Source: Dehalococcoidia bacterium (GTDB lineage: Bacteria; Chloroflexota; Dehalococcoidia; Dehalococcoidales; E44-bin46). From it: 43,658 bases of DNA. Below, piece by piece: positions 31,765 to 39,060 of this stretch. The position numbers and the translations under genes are program-made. The DNA is taken from positions 1 to 43,658 of the forward strand of contig JAUWIC010000016.1 of the NCBI GenBank assembly GCA_030605575.1, read 5' to 3'. Every line of letters starts with the position of its first letter. The first letter of the stretch is position 1. The notes beneath the pieces were generated by a model, which ran no database searches, was not told where the DNA came from, and saw only the letters and a list, made by a program, of their open reading frames with translations.

Positions 31765-33999
31765 TTGAACCGAGAAAATTATAACACGGGCGAAAGCCGA
31801 AATCAAAGGCTGTCGTTATCACCCCACCATTTGGAGGACTTGCGCCGCTCTGGCCTGAGTGACGATACCATTGAAGCTCTAGGCTTCTACTCAGCAACTG
31901 CTGCTCAAGGCAAAGCCATTCTAGGCTTTGATGCTGGGCCGGGATTGGTCATCCCCTACCCCTGTGTAGGTGGAGCCAAGCCATTCTGGAGAGTAAAGCC
32001 TGACAACCCCCCGATTATCGAGGGCAAGCCGGCTAAATATCTTTCTCCGAAGGGTGCCATGGTCAGAGCTTACATTCCGCCCAAAAGCTGGGAGGCACTC
32101 AAAGACCCTAAAACTCCTGTCATCATCTCTGAGGGGGAGAAAAAGGCAGCCAAGGCGGACCAGGAGGACTTCCCTTGCATCGGCTTAGGTGGTGTTTGGT
32201 CTTTCTATCAGGAGCATCGCCTCATCTCCGAATTGGCGCAATTGCAATGGAGGGGCAGGCCCACCATTATCGCTAATGACTCCGACATAACTGAGAAAAG
32301 TGAGGTAAAAGAAGCCACCTTTATTCTGGAGCGTGAGCTAGTAACACGGGAGGCTCAGCTAAGAGTCATCCATTTCAAGCCCGCCCCTGACGGCTCAAAG
32401 GTAGGACTCGACGATTTTCTGGTGTCTCAAGGCTCTGAAGCATTGAAGCAGTTCCTAGGACAAGGCAAATCTGCTCTTATATGGGAAATTGAAGACATTA
32501 CTCACCTATCAACCCAGGACCGGCTTCAAGCTCTCCAAGACCTTTTTAAGAAGCTGGCTCAAGTCGAACCAGTGGAGCTAGAACAATATCGTGTCCTTTG
32601 CTTAGAGCAATTGAAGATTCCTCGGCGAGACTTTCAAGCTCAGTTGAATAAAGCCAAAGAGGAATTGGAATACTTAAGGTTTGTAGACAGAACAGTGGCT
32701 GAAGAGGTCAAGAAGACACCTCCGCCACCGAACCCAGAGGTTCAAGCCCGCGCTCACGCAGTCCTCAAAGACCCTGCACTACTCTACCGAGTGGGGAAAA
32801 TGGTTCAATCCTTGGGTGTAGCCGGCGAGGATTCCAATATTCGCATTCTCTATTTGGCCATAACCTCTCGTATCACCGACCAGCCTATCTCTATCACGCC
32901 CAAAGGGGAAAGTGCGAGCGGCAAATCCTACGTGGTGGGGAAGGTCCTCGAAATGTTCCCACCGTCAGCATATCTGCTGATGACGGGGATGAGCAGACAA
33001 GCACTTCTTTATATGGTTGAGGAGGAATCCTTCGCTCATAGAACGATTGTGATTTTTGAGCGATGGGGCGCTGAAGCAGCAGACTACAATATCCGAACAC
33101 TGCAAAGCGAAGGCAAGGTCATTTTTTGGGTGCCTGAAAAGGACCCCGGCACAAATAAGTGGATAACTCGGCGGCTAGAGAAAGAAGGCCCGACAAATTT
33201 CATCATTACTACTACCAGTCCCGAGTTATCTCCAGAAAGCGAGACTCGCCATTGGTCGTTAATTATGGATGAGTCACCGAGGTTAACCCTTGCAGCCAAG
33301 GTAGAGTCAGCTAAACGTTATGAAGGTAGCTTTGGATTGACCGAGGCAGAGGTGGCAGTCTGGCGCCGGGCACAGGAGTCATTAAAGTTGTGGAAGGTTC
33401 GCATTCCTTATGGCGAGTGGCTAGCAGAGCATACACCAAACCGGCCCCTGAGGATGCGCCGGGATTTTAATAAACTTCTGGCGCTCATCGAGGTCATTGC
33501 CCTCTTGCACCAGTATCAGCGCCAAAGTAAGGGTGATACGCTGACTGCAGGACTTGAGGACTACTTTATGGCAAGGGAATTGGTAGAGCTAGTGTTCCCA
33601 GCTTCCCTAGCTGGTATTAATAAAAAGGTCGAGGCACTGGTTTCCGAGGTTGAGCGTCTTCATCAAGAGAAGGCAGCTAGCGGAGATGAAAGCCTAGTGG
33701 TGAAGCCGACGGAAATAGCTTCCGCCCTGGACACTAGTTCGTCCTCAGTTTCCCGGTGGCTAAAGCCAGCCGTAGAGGCTGGATTGGTGGAGGTAGTCAG
33801 TGAGACGGCTAAAGGACGCATCAAGTCCGTAAGCCCCGGCTTCAGTAAGAGCCAGATGCCTAGTGCTTTGCCGTCCGTTGAGGAACTAGCCGGGGCATTC
33901 CCTGAGCTGGCAACCGGATTTAAAGCTGTGCATCCACTGACGGGTGAGGAGATGGTGTTGGAACAGGAAACAGCAACATCGGAGGCAAAAAATTTTTGA
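31765..33999 (+). CDS. TOPRIM/DUF3854 primase fused to a P-loop ATPase
   Basis: The 744-residue protein appears to be the replication protein of the element. Residues about 15-230 resemble a DUF3854/TOPRIM-like domain (AKYLSPKGAMVRAYIPP, PVIISEGEKKAAKAD, RPTIIANDSD with acidic metal residues). A linker follows, and a P-loop ATPase with Walker A GESASGKSYVVG at about residues 380-391 and a conserved EGPTNFIITTTS. The C-terminus contains a winged-helix-like segment (KPTEIASALDTSSSSVSRWL). The start is TTG with GGGAGATAT upstream. Related fusions occur in plasmids and phage-like islands. Confidence 0.75.
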   Translation: MNRENYNTGESRNQRLSLSPHHLEDLRRSGLSDDTIEALGFYSATAAQGKAILGFDAGPGLVIPYPCVGGAKPFWRVKPDNPPIIEGKPAKYLSPKGAMVRAYIPPKSWEALKDPKTPVIISEGEKKAAKADQEDFPCIGLGGVWSFYQEHRLISELAQLQWRGRPTIIANDSDITEKSEVKEATFILERELVTREAQLRVIHFKPAPDGSKVGLDDFLVSQGSEALKQFLGQGKSALIWEIEDITHLSTQDRLQALQDLFKKLAQVEPVELEQYRVLCLEQLKIPRRDFQAQLNKAKEELEYLRFVDRTVAEEVKKTPPPPNPEVQARAHAVLKDPALLYRVGKMVQSLGVAGEDSNIRILYLAITSRITDQPISITPKGESASGKSYVVGKVLEMFPPSAYLLMTGMSRQALLYMVEEESFAHRTIVIFERWGAEAADYNIRTLQSEGKVIFWVPEKDPGTNKWITRRLEKEGPTNFIITTTSPELSPESETRHWSLIMDESPRLTLAAKVESAKRYEGSFGLTEAEVAVWRRAQESLKLWKVRIPYGEWLAEHTPNRPLRMRRDFNKLLALIEVIALLHQYQRQSKGDTLTAGLEDYFMARELVELVFPASLAGINKKVEALVSEVERLHQEKAASGDESLVVKPTEIASALDTSSSSVSRWLKPAVEAGLVEVVSETAKGRIKSVSPGFSKSQMPSALPSVEELAGAFPELATGFKAVHPLTGEEMVLEQETATSEAKNF

Positions 34000-34008
34000 C
34001 ATAGGGTT

Positions 34009-34193
34009 GTGAAACTATGAAACACCTGATGCCACAGATAGAGAGGCAGATAGGAAAAATGTTGTTGCAAGCTAGTGAAATACATGAAATAACGCCAGAG
34101 TGTTTCACTTATTGCAATAGCTTGGTGAAACACCCCCAAGATACAAAATAACGGGACGCTAGATACGAGGCACTAAAGTGTTTCATTGTTGCA
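34009..34193 (+). repeat. TGTTTCA/TTGCA iterated motif with inverted repeat
   Basis: GTGTTTCAC (34100-34108) and GTGAAACAC (34125-34133) form a perfect 9-bp inverted repeat. TGTTTCACTTATTGCA (34101-34116) and TGTTTCATTGTTGCA (34179-34193) are direct copies, and GTGAAACTATGAAACACC at 34009 adds two more inverted units. Spaced repeats next to a replication protein gene suggest an origin or operator. Confidence 0.5.
34017..34151 (+). CDS. Possible 44-residue protein
   Basis: The frame MKHLMPQIERQIGKMLLQAS runs from ATG 34017 to TAA 34149-34151. It lacks a convincing ribosome binding site and overlaps the GTTTCA/TTGCA repeats described separately, so it may be non-coding. Confidence 0.2.
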   Translation: MKHLMPQIERQIGKMLLQASEIHEITPECFTYCNSLVKHPQDTK

Positions 34194-34227
34194 GAGGAGT
34201 ATTGGAGACATTTTTTAGAGGTTAGCC

Positions 34228-34533
34228 GTGCGGTTCAAACTGGTGAAAACAGGGAAGAGCTACGGAGAGGAAAAAGGGGAAACCGCCACTGCCGAAGCTA
34301 AAACCGTTGCTGAGGTGGAGGAAGAGGCCATCGTCCCACCTATTATCTGGAAGACGGGGAATATACTTCAGCTTCGCTCAACCTTGGTATGGAAAGAGGC
34401 AGAGGTGATAAGGCTGAAGGCACAACTTACAGGTGCCCCGAGGATAGACTCGTATGCTCTAAACCAAATCCGAAATCTGGAGGGCCATATCGCTGACATT
34501 AGAAGGTGGCTGGCTGAGGCTAAGACGGCATGA
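34228..34533 (+). CDS. Small coiled-coil-like protein (101 residues)
   Basis: The GTG-initiated frame has an acidic N-terminal part (EEKGETATAEAKTVAEVEEE) and a helical second half (QLRSTLVWKEAEVIRLKAQL ... NQIRNLEGHIADIRRWLAEA) that could form a coiled coil. It has TTAGAGGTTA upstream. No family is recognised; it lies in the element behind the primase. Confidence 0.45.
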   Translation: MRFKLVKTGKSYGEEKGETATAEAKTVAEVEEEAIVPPIIWKTGNILQLRSTLVWKEAEVIRLKAQLTGAPRIDSYALNQIRNLEGHIADIRRWLAEAKTA

Positions 34534-34663
34534 TAAGCCAGCTCGTGATGTAGGCTTTAGCAACTAAAACTGGAGGCTATTGTTGTTGCCATTGGCATCC
34601 TGACGGGCAATACCCTTTGGGCTGATAGATGTAAGAAGTATTGATAATAAGGCGAGGGATAAG

Positions 34664-34945
34664 ATGACCACAAAAAGGAAATTAAGCTCATATGAAAAGG
34701 AAACGATAATCAACTTCAATGAAGCCGAACCTGTTGCTTATATCTTCACCTATAACAAGGCGTGGCAAAAACATCTGGAAGGTAAGCTAGGTTTGAAGCC
34801 GACGATGGATAACGGCTTTGGTGGCAGGGGATATGAAATATCCAAAGATAGGATCAAGCCACCACGGGCTAAAAAGAAACTATCACCTGAGACCAGAGCA
34901 AAGTTAGTTAAAAGAGGCAAAGCATTACAGAAAACCTTATTCTAA
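34664..34945 (+). CDS. Small element protein (93 residues), unknown
   Basis: The ATG at 34664 follows AAGGCGAGGGATAAG. The protein has a mixed core with FNEAEPVAYIFTYNKAWQKH and GFGGRGYEISKDRIK and a lysine-rich end (RAKKKLSPETRAKLVKRGKA). The fold looks like a compact nucleic-acid-binding protein, but I recognise no family. It lies directly before the serine recombinase. Confidence 0.6.
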   Translation: MTTKRKLSSYEKETIINFNEAEPVAYIFTYNKAWQKHLEGKLGLKPTMDNGFGGRGYEISKDRIKPPRAKKKLSPETRAKLVKRGKALQKTLF

Positions 34946-35028
34946 GCGCCAGACCACAAGTTATAACTATAAAATTAGAAGATAAAAGGCAAAGTTAATA
35001 GCCAAACATCTTGAAACAAGGTTAAGCA

Positions 35029-35571
35029 ATGAAAAAGGCTTGTATTTACAGCCGTGTAAGCACAGGTGAGCAGGATACCCAGAACCAGACCACAGTGTTG
35101 ACTGAATGGGCAAGCCAGCGTGGCTTTGAGGTTGTTGCAGTCTATGAGGAGGAGGAATCCGCCTGGAAAATCGGGCATCAAAGGCAATTAGCTCAGCTAT
35201 TAACCGATGCTAGGAGAGGCAAATTTGCCATTGTGCTGGTATGGGCACTTGATAGATTATCTAGGGAAGGCAGCCTAGCAATCTTAACCTTAGTTCACAA
35301 GCTGGGGACTTACGGGGTTAAGGTTATATCCTATCAAGAATCTTGGACTGAGGCACCGGGCGAGCTGGGGGAGCTACTGTATGCCTTAACTGGCTGGGTA
35401 GCGAGAATGGAGAGCCAGCGCAGGAGTGAGAGGACAAAGGCAGGGTTGAAGAGAGCTTTGGCTCAGGGTAAAAAGCTGGGGAGACCTGTAGGAGCAAAGG
35501 ATAAAAAGAAGCGTAAAAAACGGTCGCCAAGGCTTCCTATCTACGAGACTGTATCTGTGAGTCAAGGTTAA
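35029..35571 (+). CDS. Serine recombinase, resolvase/invertase type
   Basis: The 180-residue protein has the catalytic N-terminal domain: YSRVSTGEQDTQNQ with the serine nucleophile (about residue 10), ARRGKFAIVLVWALDRLSRE and the long E helix with MESQRRSERTKAGLKRALAQ. The GRPVGAK motif that begins the DNA-binding helix-turn-helix is followed by a lysine-rich run and then a short tail, so the HTH looks missing or degenerate. It may need a partner or be partly inactive. ATG with AAGGTTAAGC upstream. Confidence 0.85.
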   Translation: MKKACIYSRVSTGEQDTQNQTTVLTEWASQRGFEVVAVYEEEESAWKIGHQRQLAQLLTDARRGKFAIVLVWALDRLSREGSLAILTLVHKLGTYGVKVISYQESWTEAPGELGELLYALTGWVARMESQRRSERTKAGLKRALAQGKKLGRPVGAKDKKKRKKRSPRLPIYETVSVSQG

Positions 35572-35665
35572 AAAAGGAACCTTTTTATCAGGACGAGACT
35601 TGCCGATACCTATGATTATGGGCCTCAAGTCTGGGCGAAACGTGCGATGAGAATATCTGTCAGAA

Positions 35666-36361
35666 TTGTGGAAGATGAAGACTTATCTGGAAGTTGCGGA
35701 CATAGGGCTGATGGAGCGAGCTGCGAGCTGCCTGCGCGACAGGCTGCTTGTCAGAATTTTGTTTCGTTTGGGCTGTCGAGTTTCAGAGGCTCTGGCGCTT
35801 AAGGTGAGTGACATAGACTTCGAGCGGGGTACTGTCACAGTTCTGCATCTCAAGATGCGTATCAGGCTATCATGTATTGGGTGTAGGGCAAGGTTAGGCA
35901 AGAGACACCAATTCTGTCCTGAGTGCGGCGAGGAAGTCAGTGAGGCTCAGAAGCGTCAGCAAGAACATCGGCGCGTGAGAGTGTTACCCGTTGATAAACA
36001 CACTCTGGAAATACTAAAGGACTATGTTGGTCGTGACTTATTAACCTCCTATAGTGGATCTATTCTTCTCTTCAGCCTTAACCGGCATCGGGCCTGGCAA
36101 ATAGTGAGAGACTGTGCTAAAAGAGCTGGCCTCGCAGGTTTAGTGAATCCTGAAACCGGAAGGATGAGAGGAGTTAGCCCCCATCGCCTTAGAGATGCCT
36201 TTGCTGTCAATGCCATGAAGCTGGATGACTCTGGTGATGCGCTGAGGCTACTTCAGGAGCATTTGGGGCACGCTAGCTTTAATACCACAGCGAGGTATCG
36301 AAAGGTTGCTGGCGAAGAGCATCGGCGATGGTACAATCATCTCTGGGTTGGAATGGCTTAG
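35666..36361 (+). CDS. Tyrosine recombinase with zinc ribbon inside the catalytic domain
   Basis: The 231-residue protein consists of a catalytic domain without the usual core-binding domain. Arg I lies in LGCRVSEALAL (about residue 38), HRLRDAF supplies HxxR, GHASFNTTARY the GH and the tyrosine nucleophile. Between the first catalytic strands and RVRVLPVDKHT there is an inserted CIGC ... CPEC zinc ribbon (about residues 72-92). The start is TTG 35666 or ATG 35675; an earlier N-terminal domain could have been lost. It lies 94 bases after the serine recombinase in the same direction. Confidence 0.8.
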   Translation: MWKMKTYLEVADIGLMERAASCLRDRLLVRILFRLGCRVSEALALKVSDIDFERGTVTVLHLKMRIRLSCIGCRARLGKRHQFCPECGEEVSEAQKRQQEHRRVRVLPVDKHTLEILKDYVGRDLLTSYSGSILLFSLNRHRAWQIVRDCAKRAGLAGLVNPETGRMRGVSPHRLRDAFAVNAMKLDDSGDALRLLQEHLGHASFNTTARYRKVAGEEHRRWYNHLWVGMA

Positions 36362-36677
36362 AGACTGCCCACGATGGCCAATGGTGAACAATTCAAGCTA
36401 CTGTTCAATGCAATCTGTGCGGACGGCTTAGCCTAGGACTATCACTCCAATGCCGCACAAAACGTAAGTTGTGTAAGACAGGCTGGTCTTGATCGGGGGT
36501 TCGATTTCATTACTCTACCCAGACCGAGAATCAATATTGTATAGACGCTGCCTAATCCAAGGGCTTTGTAAATCTCGCAAACGCACCGTTTATTTATTAT
36601 GGAATTAGCTTCCCGGCAATAATACCACCCCACATAGCCTAAAGACTGTATACTTCTAAATCTGGTTAGTCAGGCTG
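36362..36677. other. Non-coding gap after the tyrosine recombinase
   Basis: I see no convincing gene, tRNA or repeat in this stretch. It lies between the recombinase and a convergent gene and may contain the undetected right end of the comM element. Confidence 0.4.
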
Positions 36678-36992
36678 CTATAACATTACCGCATACAATT
36701 CGACTTGGTGATTTTCCAGGAGTACATCCCACTGTGACATCTGCGCCTGATACTCCGGGTCTGCCACCATCTTCTCAAAAAAGGCTGCCATTTCGGTGAG
36801 GCTATCCCACTCAATCTCCATAACGACGGTATGCATGACATCGCCTCCTCCGGTGAAGGGACGGTACGTCCTCGCCCCAGTAGTTGACATCCCATAGCGA
36901 CTGGAGAGAGCCATGAGCTTTTCAGTAAGCGCCATCGCTTCTGCCATTTTGCCCGGGGCGACTTTCATAATTCCTCGCTGCATTACTTTCAT
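36678..36992 (-). CDS. Ferredoxin-fold dimeric-barrel-like small protein
   Basis: The 104-residue protein starts MKVMQRGIMKVAPGKMAEAM and continues with VMEIEWDSLTEMAAFFEKMV and a VELYAVML end, the alternating strand-helix pattern of NIPSNAP/antibiotic-monooxygenase-like dimeric alpha-beta barrels. No catalytic residues can be assigned. AAAAGGAGGC precedes the ATG. It may be cotranscribed with the tiny frame upstream on the same strand. Confidence 0.6.
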   Translation of the reverse strand: MKVMQRGIMKVAPGKMAEAMALTEKLMALSSRYGMSTTGARTYRPFTGGGDVMHTVVMEIEWDSLTEMAAFFEKMVADPEYQAQMSQWDVLLENHQVELYAVML

Positions 36993-37014
36993 TTGTAGCC
37001 TCCTTTTGTTAAAT

Positions 37015-37164
37015 CTACCGAGCTATTAAAGTAGGATGAATTAACCTGCTATCCGCAGACCAGATATCCAGCTCTAGCTTTACATAGGCATCACCTCCGC
37101 TCAAATCAAAAAAGGCATCAGCCACCGCCATATTATCTAGCGGTACTTGTGCCTCTTTTTCCAT
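37015..37164 (-). CDS. Possible 49-residue protein
   Basis: An ATG at 37164 follows AGGAGTTGGGGG. The frame reads MEKEAQVPLDNMAVADAFFD and continues with an acidic amphipathic stretch to a TAG 22 bases before the dimeric-barrel gene. The ribosome binding site is good, but no homology is recognised and it could be a gene fragment. Confidence 0.35.
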   Translation of the reverse strand: MEKEAQVPLDNMAVADAFFDLSGGDAYVKLELDIWSADSRLIHPTLIAR

Positions 37165-37260
37165 CCCCCAACTCCTACACTAGCACTACAATTGTGACTA
37201 TTTTAAGGTTAGCTTACGTATGCACACTCCAATTGTACGCCTTTTTACGTAGAGGGGGCA

Positions 37261-37926
37261 CTACGTAGCTACCCTGGCCAATCGGCGCTGGATAATAGCC
37301 CGGATAATAACGAAGCCAATGATGCCCAGGAAAAAGACGGCAGCGAAAACTCCTGCCGCCCGTATTCTCCTATCGGTTATTACCTCAATGCCCTTGCTGA
37401 ACTTCCACAACCAGGCATAGCTACCGATAGGAGCAAAATAGCGCCAGGTAGTCGGTAGCTGGATGCCTTTAGCCTTCATTTCCTCTATAGGCTTGACCAC
37501 AGCCCACTCCCACACCCTACCGATAGCCCCCGCTACAACACCGGCGGGGACGACAATAAGAGCAATAATGAAAAAGACAGGTTCATCACCTTGACCCCAA
37601 AACCCCCAGCCAAAACAGAGAATAAACAGAGCATAAATGGCACCGTGCAATGCGATACCTAGAAGAAAGGCTTGTGCCGTTAGCCATAACAGTAGCAAGA
37701 AATGCTTAGGTGAATACTTTTCCGGTATTTCAAGCCGGCTAAGAGCAATTCGCGCACGCGGTATAGCTACTACAACAAAGAAAATAATAATAATTAATAA
37801 AGGAGCCCCGAACATAGAGAAAAGGCCAAGAACTGATACTTCAAGCTCAGCGGCAATGATAAAAAGGGCTCCAATCAATATATACAGCAGTAGGAAAATT
37901 TGCTTAGGCGATAAATTTTTCGACAT
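37261..37926 (-). CDS. Multi-pass membrane protein, unknown
   Basis: The 221-residue protein has about five or six hydrophobic segments, including IFLLLYILIGALFIIAAELE, FGAPLLIIIIFFVVVAIPRA, a pair around LTAQAFLLGIALHGAIYALF and VFFIIALIVVPAGVVAGAIG, and a C-terminal FAAVFFLGIIGFVIIRAIIQ. Two similar openings, SPKQIFLLL and SPKHFLLLL, hint at an internal duplication. No family is recognised. ATG 37926 is used, with GTGGTG upstream. Confidence 0.6.
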   Translation of the reverse strand: MSKNLSPKQIFLLLYILIGALFIIAAELEVSVLGLFSMFGAPLLIIIIFFVVVAIPRARIALSRLEIPEKYSPKHFLLLLWLTAQAFLLGIALHGAIYALFILCFGWGFWGQGDEPVFFIIALIVVPAGVVAGAIGRVWEWAVVKPIEEMKAKGIQLPTTWRYFAPIGSYAWLWKFSKGIEVITDRRIRAAGVFAAVFFLGIIGFVIIRAIIQRRLARVAT

Positions 37927-37991
37927 TTGGCACCACAAGTAGACGTGCTTTAATTGTACTCTATTTTACATGGTTGTCAATATCCTTAAGA

Positions 37992-38040
37992 AAGAAGGTG
38001 TCAAATTAGACATCGCAGAATGAAACAATTGACAGTGAAG
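37992..38040 (+). repeat. 49-bp direct repeat, copy 1
   Basis: This copy and 38866-38914 share AATTGACAGTGAAG and most other bases. In one frame both encode KKEGVKLDIA followed by one residue and TGA, with mostly synonymous differences, so they are the duplicated 3' end of some unidentified gene. Confidence 0.6.
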
Positions 38041-38062
38041 TTGGTCATACCTTTACTATCCT

Positions 38063-38179
38063 TGGGGTGAGCACATCATAAGGCTTGGTGGCTGGGAAAG
38101 CCTAGACATGGTGGAGAGATACACTAGGTCAGTAAGGTTCGAGGATAGCTTGAGGTTCTATAAAGCGGTGCTATCCTAA
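38063..38179 (+). pseudogene. Tyrosine integrase C-terminal remnant
   Basis: The frame reads EHIIRLGGWESLDMVERYTR and continues SVRFEDSLRFYKAVLS to a stop at 38177-38179. It contains the catalytic GGW and tyrosine but nothing upstream of them. It closely matches the vestigial tail at 18109-18201, showing that a related element once sat here. Confidence 0.75.
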
Positions 38180-38332
38180 TTACTTACGTTTGACAAAGAA
38201 TAGTATTCCTACAACAAGCAGAAACACACCAACCAAAATATGGAGTGCTGCTGGAACTGCAAGTATGATAATACCGAAGACAATGGCTACGATAGCAGCT
38301 ATTCGACTGTGAGGTGAAAGTTCAGTTAGCAT
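38180..38332 (-). CDS. Small membrane protein (50 residues)
   Basis: An ATG at 38332 with a strong AAAGGAGGAATAGAG site starts MLTELSPHSRIAAIVAIVFG, continuing with two hydrophobic stretches (GIIILAVPAALHILVGVFLL) and ending FFVKRK. Its size and pattern resemble the DUF3096 protein at 38587-38748, so it is probably a paralogue. Its stop abuts the integrase remnant. Confidence 0.65.
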   Translation of the reverse strand: MLTELSPHSRIAAIVAIVFGIIILAVPAALHILVGVFLLVVGILFFVKRK

Positions 38333-38586
38333 CTCTATTCCTCCTTTATTGAAGAATGACTATCAGTATTCTATATTATAGATGTTGTTTTTTGTCAATA
38401 CCCCATGGCCTGCCCCCAGCAAATTGGGCTGGGAATATTTTCAGTATTATATGAACCATCGCGTGAAAAAAACGGAATTAATGCAGCTGTTCCGTAACAA
38501 TGTATTATGATTTAGCGAACATTGGCATTATAACTAATAGAGGATCAAGCTAGTGAACTACATATTGTCATTTATTATATCAGGCA
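38333..38586. other. AT-rich gap between two small membrane genes
   Basis: No gene is seen. A short hairpin CCCAG ... CTGGG lies near 38416-38434. The strong AT-richness may contain the promoter of the gene at 38332. Confidence 0.35.
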
Positions 38587-38748
38587 TTATAGAAGATATT
38601 CTTGTATAAAGAACATGGCACCTATGAAAATTAGGTATGCACCAATAAGGTAAGCAACTATCCGGGGTTTAACAATCATGATAATTCCTAAAACAATGGC
38701 AATAATGGCAGCTACGAGACCAGTGATTCCAATTCCAAAAAAATTCAT
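38587..38748 (-). CDS. DUF3096-type small membrane protein
   Basis: The 53-residue protein has two membrane helices, ITGLVAAIIAIVLGIIMIVK and IVAYLIGAYLIFIGAMFFIQ, joined by a short PR turn, the DUF3096 pattern. ATG 38748 follows GGAGGCAAGCC and is preferred over the longer in-frame start at 38775. Function unknown; a paralogue lies 250 bases away. Confidence 0.75.
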   Translation of the reverse strand: MNFFGIGITGLVAAIIAIVLGIIMIVKPRIVAYLIGAYLIFIGAMFFIQEYLL

Positions 38749-39060
38749 GGCTTGCCTCCTTCGAACTTGTTGCACCTAAGTTAACTTGTTACCTCCGTTT
38801 TGTCAATAGCCTCAAATAAGAAATGAATTTTTTGCACTTGTGAAACTTACTTGTGACTCAGAAGAAGGAAGGCGTCAAGTTAGACATTGCAGGATGAAAC
38901 AATTGACAGTGAAGATGATGATTCAGTATTGAAAAATAATAAGTTAGAGTTAACAAAACGCTATTTTGTTCAATCATTTTCTGTTTCTGCTTAATTCTCT
39001 TACTTTGTAGAACGATGCTCGGCCGTGTAGTATAATGCGCACAAGGATGATTTTTTGCTA
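38749..39060. other. Gap with repeat copy 2 and promoter region of the RM gene
   Basis: Contains the second 49-bp direct repeat (38866-38914) and, just before the restriction-modification gene, TAGTATAAT near 39027-39035 as a likely extended -10 element. No gene is seen. Confidence 0.45.
38866..38914 (+). repeat. 49-bp direct repeat, copy 2
   Basis: Matches 37992-38040 with about six differences. It lies about 870 bases from copy 1, and the two enclose the integrase remnant and both small membrane genes. Confidence 0.6.

Larger units (their letters stand above)
30226..36361. mobile_element. Integrative element in comM (right end undefined)
   Basis: The block begins where comM homology stops (about 30226). 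It carries an HTH regulator pair with overlapping divergent starts, a primase-helicase fusion, small unknown proteins, a serine recombinase and a tyrosine recombinase. The missing 5' part of comM is not found anywhere to the right in this window, so the element may extend past 43.6 kb or its right junction has been deleted. No att repeat could be identified. The boundaries given are the comM break and the end of the tyrosine recombinase. Confidence 0.6.

Noticed and set aside
33663-34139. 158-codon minus-strand frame at the end of the primase gene
   Set aside because: Antisense to the primase C-terminus and the repeats; no motif and no start signal.
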